Shown: positions 46,256-55,999 of the stretch, in pieces
Layout: every line of letters starts with the position of its first letter
Position numbering within the stretch: position 1 is the stretch's first letter
Assembly (NCBI GenBank): GCA_006218035.1
Contig: VBWC01000014.1
Coordinates: 21,952-85,951 of the forward strand
From: Gammaproteobacteria bacterium
GTDB taxonomy: Bacteria; Pseudomonadota; Gammaproteobacteria; VBWC01
Reading direction: 5' to 3'
Length of the DNA stretch: 64,000 nt
Position numbers and translations under genes: made by a program
The notes under the pieces: generated by a model
Seen by the model: the letters and a program-made list of their open reading frames with translations, nothing else
Told to the model about the DNA's origin: nothing
The model's database searches: none

Positions 46256-46678
46256 ATGTCAGATCGATACTGGGAACATTTTCATCACGAGGCCGACATT
46301 GGTGTCCGCGGTGTAGGGCCCACTGTCGCAGACGCCTTCGGCGAGGCCGCGGTCGCGTTAACGGCCGTTATTACCGATCCGGCGACGGTAGTTGGGCGAG
46401 CAACTGTCGCGATCCGCTGTGAGGCACCCGACCCCGAGCTACTGTTAGTGGACTGGCTGAACGCGCTTGTTTTCGAAATGACGACCAGAAAAATGTTGTT
46501 CAGCCGCTTTTCTGTATCCATCACCGGCCAGCAGTTACATGGCACAGCGACTGGAGAAACGATTGATATCGCCCGTCATGAACCGGCCGTCGAGGTCAAG
46601 GGCGCAACCCTGACGGAACTCAAGGTGTTCAAGGACAACCATGGCCTGTGGCACGCACAGTGCGTGGTCGATGTGTGA
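46256..46678 (+). CDS. Archease (RtcB activator)
   Basis: A 140-aa archease: HEADIGVRGVGPTVADAFGE at the start and conserved ELLLVDWLNALVFEM, ending KVFKDNHGLWHAQCVVDV. The family promotes RtcB guanylylation and multiple turnover. The rtcB gene starts 6 bp downstream, a well-known pair. Confidence 0.9.
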   Translation: MSDRYWEHFHHEADIGVRGVGPTVADAFGEAAVALTAVITDPATVVGRATVAIRCEAPDPELLLVDWLNALVFEMTTRKMLFSRFSVSITGQQLHGTATGETIDIARHEPAVEVKGATLTELKVFKDNHGLWHAQCVVDV

Positions 46679-46683
46679 TATCG

Positions 46684-48114
46684 ATGGATATTTCGTTATT
46701 TGAGCGCATGTCAGATTTCGCCTGGCGCATCAACCCGAGCGGCAATATGCGCGTGCCGGCGATCATTTACGCAAGCGAGGATCTGGTCCGCGACATGGAC
46801 GACAAGGTCCGGGAACAAATAATGAATGTCGCCACCCTGCCCGGCATCGTCCATGCGGCCTATGCAATGCCAGATGCCCATTGGGGTTACGGCTTTCCTA
46901 TCGGCGGTGTGGCCGCGTTCGACGCCGACGACGGAGGCGTGATTTCCGCAGGCGGGGTCGGCTTCGATATTTCCTGCGGTGTCCGCAATCTCCACACCGG
47001 CCTGACGCTGGCGGATCTGCTACCGCTGAGAAAGGAACTTGCCGACGCGCTCTATACAACTATTCCAGCCGGTCTCGGCAGCACCGGCCGGGTACACCTC
47101 AACAAGAAACAAATGAACGCCATGCTGGAAGGCGGCGCACGATGGGCCGTTGAACAGGGCTACGGCACGACCGACGACCTCGCCCATATCGAGGAGTACG
47201 GATGCATATCCGGCGCAGATCCCACGCAGGTGTCCGAACGCGCCAAAAAACGCCAGCAGGATGAAATGGGCACGCTCGGTTCCGGCAACCACTACGTCGA
47301 AGTGCAGCATGTCGACGAAATTTTCGATGTCTCTGCGGCAACGACCTTTGGCCTGCACACGGGAGACCTCATTGTCAGCATTCATTGCGGATCACGGGGG
47401 TTGGGGCATCAGATCGGCACCGAATTCCTGCGGCGCATGGCGATTGACGCGGCGAGCTATAAACTCCGGCTACCTGACCGCGAGCTCGCCTGCGCCCCTA
47501 TCCTCTCGCCAACGGGAAAAGACTATCTGGGCGCGATGCGCTCAGCGATCAACTGTGCGCTTGCGAATCGTCAAATCATCACTCACCTGGTTCGCGAAGT
47601 GTTCGCCCGGTTGTTTCCGGACAATCGCCTGAACCTGATCTACGACGTGTCGCACAACACCTGCAAGGTTGAAGAACACGTCGTGGCCGGTCAACGACGC
47701 CGGCTATTCGTGCATCGCAAGGGCGCAACTCGCGCGTTCGGGCCCGGCCATTCCGCGATTCCCGAGGCCTACCGCGCGGTCGGCCAGCCGGTGTTGATCG
47801 GCGGTACCATGGGTACCGCTTCCTATATACTGGTCGGCACCGAGCAATCCGGGCATCTTTCGTTCGGTTCCGCCTGTCACGGCGCCGGCCGCGCGATGAG
47901 TCGCCGCCAGGCGAACAAGCAATGGCAAGGCCGACAAGTGATTGATCAACTCGCGGCCGGCGGGATCATCGTCTGCAGCCCGTCTACCCGTGGCGTTGCG
48001 GAAGAGGCGCCCGGTGCATACAAGGACGTCAGCGCTGTCGTCGACGCAACGGCCGACGCCGGCCTGGCACGCAAGGTCGCCCGACTCAGGCCCCTCATCT
48101 GTATCAAGGGCTGA
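46684..48114 (+). CDS. rtcB: RNA-splicing ligase RtcB
   Basis: A 476-aa GTP-dependent 3'-phosphate RNA ligase. GGVGFDISCGVR places metal ligands at Asp95 and Cys98, the same numbering as in the archaeal enzyme. NHYVEVQHVDEIF, SIHCGSRGLGHQ and SACHGAGRAMSR carry further ligands; His399 in the last is the expected guanylylation site. It joins RNA ends with 2',3'-cyclic or 3'-phosphate, in tRNA or rRNA repair. ATG 46684 is preferred to the open frame back to 46648, which overlaps archease. No rtcA or rtcR gene is nearby. Confidence 0.95.
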   Translation: MDISLFERMSDFAWRINPSGNMRVPAIIYASEDLVRDMDDKVREQIMNVATLPGIVHAAYAMPDAHWGYGFPIGGVAAFDADDGGVISAGGVGFDISCGVRNLHTGLTLADLLPLRKELADALYTTIPAGLGSTGRVHLNKKQMNAMLEGGARWAVEQGYGTTDDLAHIEEYGCISGADPTQVSERAKKRQQDEMGTLGSGNHYVEVQHVDEIFDVSAATTFGLHTGDLIVSIHCGSRGLGHQIGTEFLRRMAIDAASYKLRLPDRELACAPILSPTGKDYLGAMRSAINCALANRQIITHLVREVFARLFPDNRLNLIYDVSHNTCKVEEHVVAGQRRRLFVHRKGATRAFGPGHSAIPEAYRAVGQPVLIGGTMGTASYILVGTEQSGHLSFGSACHGAGRAMSRRQANKQWQGRQVIDQLAAGGIIVCSPSTRGVAEEAPGAYKDVSAVVDATADAGLARKVARLRPLICIKG

Positions 48115-48317
48115 TGGTTGTTTTGCGATGCTGATGCAAAATGCGGATAGCACCGTAACCGCCTGGAACGGCGGCATCCTGACCGGCGTCAACACTGTAG
48201 CACGCCGTGTTTTGGTTACCGGCAATACAGGCACGCCCATGATCGAGAAAAACAAGGGGGACCGGCATGCACAAAAAATACGCGTGCCATTAGGTCACAC
48301 CGGAAAGAACGGTTCAT

Positions 48318-49457
48318 ATGGATGAACATCCAACGCAAGCCCCCGTGACGCATTGGCCCGTCCTTGCGGGACTGGCTGTACTGGCGGTCGTTGCCGTGAT
48401 GGTAATCCAGTCAAAAATGCCGGCATCGGAATCCGCTGGCTGGCGGCCAGGATGGCAAGCGGCGGCGCCATTCGACATTCCGCGCCGCGCACTCGCCGCT
48501 GTCGCGGCGCCTGCGCCGTCACCCGGCATCAGCACCAACGCACAGAATGCCCACGCCTACCTTTATGTCATCGGTGGCGTCGATAATTCCGGGCACTATG
48601 TGCGCGATACCGAGTATGCACCTATCTTGCCCGACGGTTCGCTGGGCCCGTGGCGCAAAACCTCCGCATTGGCCGAAGACCGATTCTATCTGGCGGCCGC
48701 GACGCTGAACGGATACCTATACGCCGCCGGCGGCGGCCAGGGCGATCTGGGCTCCGACAACTTGCCGGTCGCTTCGGTGGAAAGAGCAAAAATACTGCCT
48801 GATGGCGGCCTGGAACCCTGGGAACGCGCGGCGTATATGACCACGCCCCGGCGCGGACTGAAGCTCGTCACACACGATAACTACCTGTATGCGATCGGCG
48901 GCTACAACGGTGCTTTCCTGAAAAGCACCGAGCGGGCTCCGTTACTGCCGGACGGGTCGCTCGGCGAATGGCTGAGCGACCCGGAACTGTCGGTCGTCGA
49001 CCGCTACATTCATTCGGCCGCAATACGAGACGACACCGTTTACCTGGTGGGCGGACATGTGCAGGGCGGGAATACGATGAGCTATGGCGACGTCGAGAGC
49101 AGCCGTACGCGACGCGACGGCTCCCTGTCGCCATGGCAAGTGGAAGAAACATTTCTAAAAATGCCGCGCTTCATTGCGTCAAGTTTTGCGCTGCGCGATT
49201 TCATTTACATACTCGGTGGCCATGACGGCGCGCAACGCCTGAGCAGTGTCGAATTCGCCTCCCTTGACGCCAACGGTCATGTCGGCCCGTGGACATTCAC
49301 CGCCGATATGCGATCACCGCGCAGCGCTACCTCCCTCGCGGTATACAACGATACCGTCTATGTCCTTGGCGGCATGGGAGAGTCCGGTGCATTGAATACG
49401 GTTGAATCGGCGAGGCAACTGCGCGATGGCCATCTGGGCTATCACCCGGTGGACTAG
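48318..49457 (+). CDS. Membrane-anchored Kelch-repeat propeller protein
   Basis: 379 aa: an N-terminal membrane helix (about 14-31) then five to six Kelch blades. Blades share the pattern LYVIGG...ERxPxLPDGSLGxW (for example AYLYVIGGVDNSGHY, LYAIGGYNGAF, VYLVGGHVQGG, FIYILGGHDGA, VYVLGGMGESG). The protein would be exposed outside the inner membrane and probably binds another protein or glycan. No enzymatic residues are evident. The ATG follows GGAAAGAA. Confidence 0.8.
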   Translation: MDEHPTQAPVTHWPVLAGLAVLAVVAVMVIQSKMPASESAGWRPGWQAAAPFDIPRRALAAVAAPAPSPGISTNAQNAHAYLYVIGGVDNSGHYVRDTEYAPILPDGSLGPWRKTSALAEDRFYLAAATLNGYLYAAGGGQGDLGSDNLPVASVERAKILPDGGLEPWERAAYMTTPRRGLKLVTHDNYLYAIGGYNGAFLKSTERAPLLPDGSLGEWLSDPELSVVDRYIHSAAIRDDTVYLVGGHVQGGNTMSYGDVESSRTRRDGSLSPWQVEETFLKMPRFIASSFALRDFIYILGGHDGAQRLSSVEFASLDANGHVGPWTFTADMRSPRSATSLAVYNDTVYVLGGMGESGALNTVESARQLRDGHLGYHPVD

Positions 49458-49463
49458 CGGATT

Positions 49464-51710
49464 TTATGGACTGGTCGCAAGGTGCAGTTTATCCGCATCG
49501 GCAATACGTTTTGCAAGCGTGGTGAAGCGCCGCATGGAATCGGTGTTGTTGATGGCGATGCGCAATGCCTTCTGCTGACCGACAATGACCACTAACCGAC
49601 ACCCCCGGGTAATCGCCGTATATAGCAAGTTGCGTTGCAACAATGGATAGTGCTGCGTCGACAGCGGTATTACCACCACCGGATATTCCGAACCCTGGGC
49701 CTTATGGACCGTCGTCGCATACGCCAGGGCGAGCGCATCCAGATCCGCCAGCCGGTAATCGACGTCACGACCATCGAAACAGACGGTAACAACCGCATCA
49801 TCGAGATCAATACGGGCAACAGTGCCGATATCGCCGTTAAAGACCTCCTTCTCATAGTCATTGGCCGTCTGGATGACCTTGTCACCGGTCGCAAACGTCC
49901 AGCCGTAGCGAGTGACCTTCGTCGGTGGATCGGGGTTCAAGAGCGCCTGCAACTCAATATTCAGCGATCTGGTACCGAGTCCTCCGCGATTCATCGGACT
50001 CAGCACCTGGATATCCCGTACCGGATGAACACCAAAACGCTGTGGAATACGTTCGGTCACGACATGCATCAACTTGTCATGGACCTCCTCCGGCGTCTCG
50101 GCATTGATGAAGTAAAAATCGGCGGCATCCCCTGTGCCCGGCGCCGGTGAAAGGCCCGGCGCCGGAAATATCGGCAACTCGCCGTTTTTTATGCGATGCG
50201 CATTGACCACGATGGTGGACTCCGCGGCCTGACGAAATATCTCGGTCAGGTGCACCACAGGCACCCGCCCGGAGGCAATGATATCGGCGAGCACCATACC
50301 GGGCCCGACGGAAGGCAGCTGATCCGCGTCGCCGACAATCACCAGCGCCGCGCTGCCCGGAATTGCCCGCAGCAACTGATACATCAGCAGCACATCGACC
50401 ATCGATGTCTCATCGATGACCACCAGGTCGGCCTGCAAAGGATTGTCGCTGTTTCGCCGAAAACCGAACGTCACCGGATCGAACTCCAGCAAGCGATGAA
50501 TGGTCTTGGCTTCCATGCCGGTAGAATCCGCCAGACGCTTGGCAGCGCGGCCGGTCGGCGCGCACAACACCACCTCGGCGGGCGTGGCCTGTATGCAGCG
50601 CAATATCGTGTTGATAACCGTCGTCTTGCCGACCCCAGGTCCGCCGGTGATAACACTGATCTTGCTTGCCAATACGCGGGCGACCGCGCGTTGCTGGCTG
50701 GCGGACAATGCGATACCGGTTTCCGCCTCGACTCCCGGGATAACGCGAACGGCATCGATTCCAACCCAGAATGGCTCGCCGTTCAGCAGCCGATGCAAGT
50801 GCGCCGCGACACCGGTTTCGGCACGGTGGAGCACGGTGGAAAATACGCACGGTACGCCATCGATCTCTTCACCGACGAGATGGCCGTCGTGAATTTCTTC
50901 GTCCGTAGCACGCTCCACAAGGTCCTGACCGACATCGAGGAGCCGCGCGGCGTCCAACACGAGTTTTGTTCGTTCGGCGCCGCAGTCACCCCTCTGGGCA
51001 TAACCGCCCAGCACATCCCGGATGCCGGCCCGGATACGCAGCACCGCGTCCGGCGCGATTCCGAGTCGTTGCGCCAACGCGTCGGCGGTTTTAAACCCTA
51101 TCCCATCCATATCCAGCGTCAGCCGGTACGGGTCCTCGCTGATTTTCGCGATCGCCTCATTACCGTATAGTTTGTAAATTCTGACCGCGCGTGTTGTACC
51201 GATACCGTGGGAATGCAGAAAAGTCATGATATCTTTGACCGATTTCTGCTCAGTCCAGGAGCGGGAGATACGCTCGACCCGCCGGACACCGATGCCGCCA
51301 ATCTCCGTCAATCGATCCGGTTCGAACTCGATGACGTCGAACACGTTCGCGCCAAACCGATCCACCAGTGCCTTCGCGAAATGCGCGCCGATCCCGTCGA
51401 TCGTACCCGATGCCAAGTACTTCTCGATCCCCTCCAGTGTTGCCGGTGGCACTACGGCAATGTGCGTCGTGCGGAACTGGAGTCCGTAGGTGCGATCGTT
51501 GATCCACTCACCATGACATTCGATGGTTTCGCCCGGCGACAATACCGCGGCGGTACCGACCACCGTCACCGGCTCTTTCGTATCCGAAACCTTGACTCTG
51601 GCGACGCAAAAACCGGTATCACCCGCGTGAAACACGATACGCACCACGACACCGCCAAGACGCTGCCGGGACTCGTTGGCCTGCTCGCCAGGCAAAATGG
51701 ATTGGGTCAT
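49464..51710 (-). CDS. RecD2-type ATP-dependent helicase
   Basis: A 748-aa 5'-3' SF1B helicase of the RecD2/TraA-like class: N-terminal OB-like region and helix-hairpin-helix segments (about 90-200), Walker A GGPGVGKTTVI, Walker B VIDETSMVD, GDADQLPSVGPG, and late motifs PMNRGGLGTRSLN and ALAYATTVHKAQGSEYP. Stand-alone RecD2 is found in organisms lacking RecBCD, in keeping with the AddAB-like pair at 3-10 kb. Convergent with the Kelch gene, 6 bp apart. Confidence 0.92.
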   Translation of the reverse strand: MTQSILPGEQANESRQRLGGVVVRIVFHAGDTGFCVARVKVSDTKEPVTVVGTAAVLSPGETIECHGEWINDRTYGLQFRTTHIAVVPPATLEGIEKYLASGTIDGIGAHFAKALVDRFGANVFDVIEFEPDRLTEIGGIGVRRVERISRSWTEQKSVKDIMTFLHSHGIGTTRAVRIYKLYGNEAIAKISEDPYRLTLDMDGIGFKTADALAQRLGIAPDAVLRIRAGIRDVLGGYAQRGDCGAERTKLVLDAARLLDVGQDLVERATDEEIHDGHLVGEEIDGVPCVFSTVLHRAETGVAAHLHRLLNGEPFWVGIDAVRVIPGVEAETGIALSASQQRAVARVLASKISVITGGPGVGKTTVINTILRCIQATPAEVVLCAPTGRAAKRLADSTGMEAKTIHRLLEFDPVTFGFRRNSDNPLQADLVVIDETSMVDVLLMYQLLRAIPGSAALVIVGDADQLPSVGPGMVLADIIASGRVPVVHLTEIFRQAAESTIVVNAHRIKNGELPIFPAPGLSPAPGTGDAADFYFINAETPEEVHDKLMHVVTERIPQRFGVHPVRDIQVLSPMNRGGLGTRSLNIELQALLNPDPPTKVTRYGWTFATGDKVIQTANDYEKEVFNGDIGTVARIDLDDAVVTVCFDGRDVDYRLADLDALALAYATTVHKAQGSEYPVVVIPLSTQHYPLLQRNLLYTAITRGCRLVVIVGQQKALRIAINNTDSMRRFTTLAKRIADADKLHLATSP

Positions 51711-51984
51711 GGGTGGATGAGGCGGGAAAGCCCGTCATACGTTGTAAGAAAATTTCGGTCCAGGCATTTTAACCTGTCGCGTTCCTTTACATAACCAGTC
51801 GGGAATTCATACCGCCATCCGCACGACCACTGATTAAAAGATGATTCTATTATTTTTTTTTGATCTGGCATACAAACTGCTGCCCTCTCCGTAATCAGTC
51901 CAGGATGGCTTCATCCAAGCGTAGCAATTGAAACACGCGCTTCACCACACACGAAGACGGGGTAGGCAATGGGGGTATAAAGAT

Positions 51985-52242
51985 ATGGTTGTACGTGCCA
52001 ATGGCTTGATAAGTAACGCCGCCGATCTCACGGAAAGCGACCTTGTTACTGACGATATCGTCGATGTCGAAAATCTGCTTCCGGAAGATATTCTCGACGG
52101 CAACGGTGCGAATGATACATCCGCCACCGCACCGCACCCGGCTGATTGCCCCCGCTCCCGCCGCCGGGAACTCGAAGCATACCTCGAACAAAAACGACTG
52201 GAAGAATGGCTCTACGACCCCCTGGACGACACATCACATTAG
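51985..52242 (+). CDS. Small conserved-type protein with C-terminal charged helix
   Basis: 85 aa, MVVRANGLISNAADLTESDL... with tail SRRRELEAYLEQKRLEEWLY. The end resembles short gammaproteobacterial proteins with an R-R-x-L-E-x-Y-x-E-x-K-R-L helix; the family is unsure. ATG 51985 follows GGGGG by 10 nt; the frame is open back to 51928. It converges on the PP2C gene. Confidence 0.5.
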   Translation: MVVRANGLISNAADLTESDLVTDDIVDVENLLPEDILDGNGANDTSATAPHPADCPRSRRRELEAYLEQKRLEEWLYDPLDDTSH

Positions 52243-52294
52243 TCGCCCTCCTGAAAACCTTATTACACCCCCGCTGACAAGACCGCACCTGGAA

Positions 52295-53104
52295 TCACTG
52301 GTTTCTGCGAAAAAGTATAAATGTCATGTCGTCCGGTTTGCTTGGATGCCCTGCTTCCTGCATCGCCATGTAGTGACGGCACTCCTCCATCAGTTGCATC
52401 GAACATCGTTGCAACGGCCCCTTGCGAATCAGATTGACAATCTCCGCATCAAAAAGATTATCCGACACACCGTCGCTTGCCAAAATTATCGTGTCCCGCG
52501 CGGCAAGTTTCAGCGTCGGCCCGATATCAATATGCATTTCGTTACTACCAAGCACGTTGGAAACGAGATGCCGGTCCGCATGATTGGCGGCCTCGGTCTC
52601 GTCCAGCATACCCGACTCAACTGCATAACCCACCGGTGAGTGAGAAATTGTGCGGAATTTGATCTTGCCACGCTGGCCGGCCACGAGAATCATGGAATCA
52701 CCGATATGGTAAGTTCGACAGACATTGCCCTGAATCTCGACCACGGCCAGTGTCGTTGCCGCCCCCACTCCCAGATCGACGATCGCCTCATTCGCCTTCT
52801 CGATACCATCGAGAATGCCGTCCCGCAGGCTCTGGCCGCTACGTTGCGCAGCCGCTATCGCCCCGGCGATGTGCTCTATCGACAATCGCGCCGCCTCCCG
52901 TCCTGACGGAGCGCCACCCAACCCGTCTGCAACGATCAACACGCCGCCATCCTCGCCAAACGGTACAACGGCAGCGGCATCTTCATTCGGCGATTCCCTT
53001 CCCGGTGAACGCCGCGTAAACAGCGTGACGCTTGCGCCACTGAACAACACTTCTTGCGGCGCCACCAGATCCTGCTCAATAAATGACCGATATTCGGCTA
53101 CCAT
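52295..53104 (-). CDS. PP2C-family Ser/Thr protein phosphatase
   Basis: About 269 aa with PP2C metal-site motifs: ADGLGG (first Asp pair), GAATTLAVVEIQG, YHIGDSMIL, ASDGVSDNL and the C-terminal PDDMTFIL. It should reverse serine/threonine phosphorylation. ATG 53104 is chosen over 53128. It starts 29 bp after the kinase gene, forming a likely phosphatase-kinase operon. Confidence 0.88.
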   Translation of the reverse strand: MVAEYRSFIEQDLVAPQEVLFSGASVTLFTRRSPGRESPNEDAAAVVPFGEDGGVLIVADGLGGAPSGREAARLSIEHIAGAIAAAQRSGQSLRDGILDGIEKANEAIVDLGVGAATTLAVVEIQGNVCRTYHIGDSMILVAGQRGKIKFRTISHSPVGYAVESGMLDETEAANHADRHLVSNVLGSNEMHIDIGPTLKLAARDTIILASDGVSDNLFDAEIVNLIRKGPLQRCSMQLMEECRHYMAMQEAGHPSKPDDMTFILFRRNQ

Positions 53105-53132
53105 AACCAACCTGCCTGACGCATACACAGCG

Positions 53133-53870
53133 CTATTCCCACTGCATGGTTTCGAGATAAATCTTCAGTTTTCCCGCCGTCTTGAATTTTTTCAGTATCA
53201 ACGAACGCTTGAGGCCGGAACAGATGCTCTTCATTTCTCCGGGCAGCCTGGCATAATGTTTCTTTCCACCCAGAGCCTCGTAAAAGATATGGATCATGCT
53301 GACGACATCATCCTGGATGTTCTGCGCGCTTGGCGCGCCCCAATGGAACATGTCTAGCAGCTTCAGCTCAAAACCAAGACCGTAACGGCAAACGATGATG
53401 TTGTCAGAATGCAGATCACCGTGGTATTCGCCGACCCGGTGAATCCCTTCGATACCACTGGTAAGCGCGTGCAATAGATGGAGCGCCTGGAACGGCATGA
53501 ACCGCTTGCCGGGTTGACGCTGCAACAAGCTGCTCAGCAGTTCACCCTCGACAAACTCTGACACCAGAAACGACACGGAGATTCCGTGGTAAACAATCGT
53601 GTCCTGGGTATGATACTGAATGACAAATGGACAATGACGCAGCTTGTGTAACTTTCTCGCATAAAACTTCAGCGCCTGGTCACGGACATTCCGCTTCGGG
53701 AAAAAGAATTTCGCAGTACGCTCTATGCCGGTGGCCCGCTCCCGAATCCGGTATACCTCGCCTTCCCAACCCGCGCCAAGCAGTGACACGACTTCGTACT
53801 TCCCCGCGAGAATTCGCCCCGGGCTGAAATTGAACTCTTCTATCTGATTGCCGCGTGGTGTCAGCGCCAT
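53133..53870 (-). CDS. Eukaryotic-type Ser/Thr protein kinase
   Basis: About 245 aa with a protein kinase fold: Gly-rich loop LLGAGWEGEVYRI, catalytic Lys in RTAKFFF, and catalytic loop HGDLHSDNIIV. The metal-binding DFG is replaced by DMF (LLDMFHWG), retaining the Asp. No membrane or sensor domain. It pairs with the adjacent PP2C. ATG 53870 is used; GTG 53891 is an equal alternative. The substrate is unknown. Confidence 0.8.
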   Translation of the reverse strand: MALTPRGNQIEEFNFSPGRILAGKYEVVSLLGAGWEGEVYRIRERATGIERTAKFFFPKRNVRDQALKFYARKLHKLRHCPFVIQYHTQDTIVYHGISVSFLVSEFVEGELLSSLLQRQPGKRFMPFQALHLLHALTSGIEGIHRVGEYHGDLHSDNIIVCRYGLGFELKLLDMFHWGAPSAQNIQDDVVSMIHIFYEALGGKKHYARLPGEMKSICSGLKRSLILKKFKTAGKLKIYLETMQWE

Positions 53871-54380
53871 AACATACCCGTTCGCGACCACTTCATCGAT
53901 ACGTCTGGCCTGTCATATACGACCATCCGCTGATTTTACCTAACATAGAACGATATACCTAGCCGGGCTTTGCGGATCGCTCGCGTGGCGCAACCCTGTC
54001 ACCCTCGACCCGGGCAGCCGGAACAGCGTCGCAAGCGCGCCACAAACATCGAAAGAAATTTCTCGAGTAGTACTGAGCTCGGACCACGGCATCGGCGCGA
54101 TCGGTCATTTCGTCCTGCATCGAGATGCCATAACAGGGATCGATAAAGTGATGAGCGACGTTCGGGCCGTCAGCTTCTCCGCCCGCGTACACCTTCGGGG
54201 CACCGCTCGATGGTCATCCAATGCCCGCCTTGCTGACCGGCCTGGGCCGCCGGAGCCCTGAAATTCCCCCATCTCCAGCGCCTTACCGACCCGAACGCAG
54301 CCTTAAGTCAGAGAGGGGTGCCGCCGATACAGATGTAAGGCCTGAGATACACCGCGAAGTACTGCTTAACGGAAACCCTT
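53871..54380. other. Intergenic stretch with an unrecognised short minus-strand ORF
   Basis: 510 bp. A 77-codon minus-strand ORF at 53959-54192 (with HHFIDPCYGISMQDEMTDRA) reads somewhat protein-like but matches nothing I recognise; it may be a gene remnant. The right half carries the Sel1 gene's upstream region and no clear promoter. Confidence 0.35.
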
Positions 54381-55169
54381 ATGACAAGATACATACGCCG
54401 CAACCTTTCCCTCGTCGGCGCCATCCTGTTACAGGCCTGGCTGGTTACCCCTGCCTTGGCGATACCCAATAACCAGGCGCAACTTCTGGAACGTCAGGAC
54501 TTTAGTTCTTTAGCGCAGGAAATCCTGCCAGAAGCGGAACGCGGTAACCTGGATGCGCTTTACAAGCTCGGCGTGATGTATGCCCACGGAATCGGCGTAA
54601 CCAAGGATATCAACCAGGGGTTACGTCTTCTGAAAGAGGCCGCGAGTTATGGCAGTACCGACGCACAGTTGATGCTCGGTTTGCTCTACCAGATGGGTGC
54701 TGATGTGACAGCCGACAATGCCGTCGCATTTGACTGGTTTCACCAGGCCGCCGTCCACGGCAATAATGACGCCCAACTGTTTGTTGGCCTGATGTATGCG
54801 AAAGGACAAGGGGTAGACCCGGATTTTACGCAGGCGGTATCGTGGTTCCGGGAAGCCGCCACGCATGGTAACGGCATGGCCGAATTCAGCCTGGGTGTTA
54901 TGTACACCATGGGACACGGCGTGCCTCAGGATTTCAAGACGGCCCTTTCCTGGTACTTCAAGGCGGCGAAACAAGGTAACGCGCGGGCACAATACAATAT
55001 CGGGGTAATGTATGACCTGGGCGCTGGCGTGGATAAAAGCGATGAAGATGCCGTCCACTGGCTGCGCGAAGCCGCGGCACAAGGGTTCCCGCTTGCGCAT
55101 ATCTATCTTCAGCAGAAGCAGACCGAGGAGCAGGTACTCGCCCCATCACACGCATTCGCGTCATTCTAA
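54381..55169 (+). CDS. Sel1-like repeat (SLR) secreted protein
   Basis: 262 aa: signal peptide with cleavage after ALA near residue 27, then about five to six 36-residue Sel1 repeats (for example LDALYKLGVMYAHGIGVTKD, DAQLFVGLMYAKGQGVDPDF, MAEFSLGVMYTMGHGVPQDF). SLR proteins are scaffolds for protein-protein contacts, often periplasmic. Followed by the palindromic repeat copy 2. Confidence 0.88.
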   Translation: MTRYIRRNLSLVGAILLQAWLVTPALAIPNNQAQLLERQDFSSLAQEILPEAERGNLDALYKLGVMYAHGIGVTKDINQGLRLLKEAASYGSTDAQLMLGLLYQMGADVTADNAVAFDWFHQAAVHGNNDAQLFVGLMYAKGQGVDPDFTQAVSWFREAATHGNGMAEFSLGVMYTMGHGVPQDFKTALSWYFKAAKQGNARAQYNIGVMYDLGAGVDKSDEDAVHWLREAAAQGFPLAHIYLQQKQTEEQVLAPSHAFASF

Positions 55170-55194
55170 GGAAGCTCTGATTAATCACCTTTTC

Positions 55195-55281
55195 GTCATT
55201 CCCGTACCCTCCGGAATCCAGCAACACACTGTTTCGAAAGCGCTGGATTCCGGGTCTCCGCTACGCTCCGCCCGGAATGAC
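55195..55281. repeat. Dispersed palindromic repeat, copy 2
   Basis: About 87 bp from GTCATTCCCGTACCCTCCGG to CGGAATGAC, with perfectly complementary outer ends GTCATTCC/GGAATGAC and inner GAATCCAG/CTGGATTC. Same family as 10536-10632, with the left arm shortened. It lies directly downstream of the Sel1 gene, where it could act as a hairpin or terminator-like structure. Confidence 0.8.
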
Positions 55282-55330
55282 GAATAAAGCAGAGTTTCCC
55301 TAAGTTTACTAGCAGATCGATTTCAGCAAT

Positions 55331-55830
55331 TCAGCCGACTGATTCGTCGGCCCTATCCTGATCCCGCTCGACCACTAGCGAAATATGCCCGTGTGTTGGG
55401 ATGAACGTCCTCACGTTCGAGAATGAACAGGACATCCACCAGAGACAGTCGTTGTGCTGAGCCGTGGGCAGATTCCGCAGCGGACGGTGCAACAGTAACT
55501 CGTAGACAAGAACAACATAATGGGTGCCAAAACCGGGATGGCCGGCAAAATTCTCCTGGTACAGGTGCGCATATACCCCAAGAAACCGTGCCTCGTCGAA
55601 AGCAAGCGTCGCTCCAACCTCATCCCGAGAAATACGGCGGAACGCTTGCTCGACCGGCTCGTCCTTGAAAATCCGGCCACCCGGGACAAACCAGTATCCG
55701 CAGGCCGGTGCATTGCTCCGCAATCCGAGCAATACGCGGCTATCGCCGTCCCTGATGATCAGATCGATCGACACCAACGGCGTCAGCCGGACTATCTAGA
55801 CAAATCCCCGCGATCGAGAGACGTCGCCAT
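55331..55830 (-). pseudogene. GDP-mannose mannosyl hydrolase (NudD/Gmm), frameshifted
   Basis: The middle frame reads LVSIDLIIRDGDSRVLLGLR and GYWFVPGGRIFKDE, a clear GDP-mannose mannosyl hydrolase. Its N-terminal residues (MATSLDRGDLSR) lie in another frame from ATG 55830, needing one extra base near 55795. The C-terminal end (DVLFILEREDVHPNTRAYF) lies in a third reading, needing one extra base near 55434. Both sites are one-base deletions, so the gene is broken or the assembly has errors. The stop in the restored tail is near 55352. Confidence 0.75.
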
Positions 55831-55999
55831 TGAGTCGATCTCAAGATGAACGGTATGCTTTCAAAATACGATTTGTAACGACGAGACCCGCGCTTTCGCG
55901 CCGGTGCCGGCCGAGAGCAGCAGAAAAACGACTGATACCTCATCGCCCCCCAAAATAGCGCCGTATCGTGGCGCCGCCTGGCGGGCCATCAGCAACCCG

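Noticed and set aside
50196..51170. Plus-strand ORF of 324 aa opposite recD2
   Set aside because: Shadow of RecD2; no motifs.
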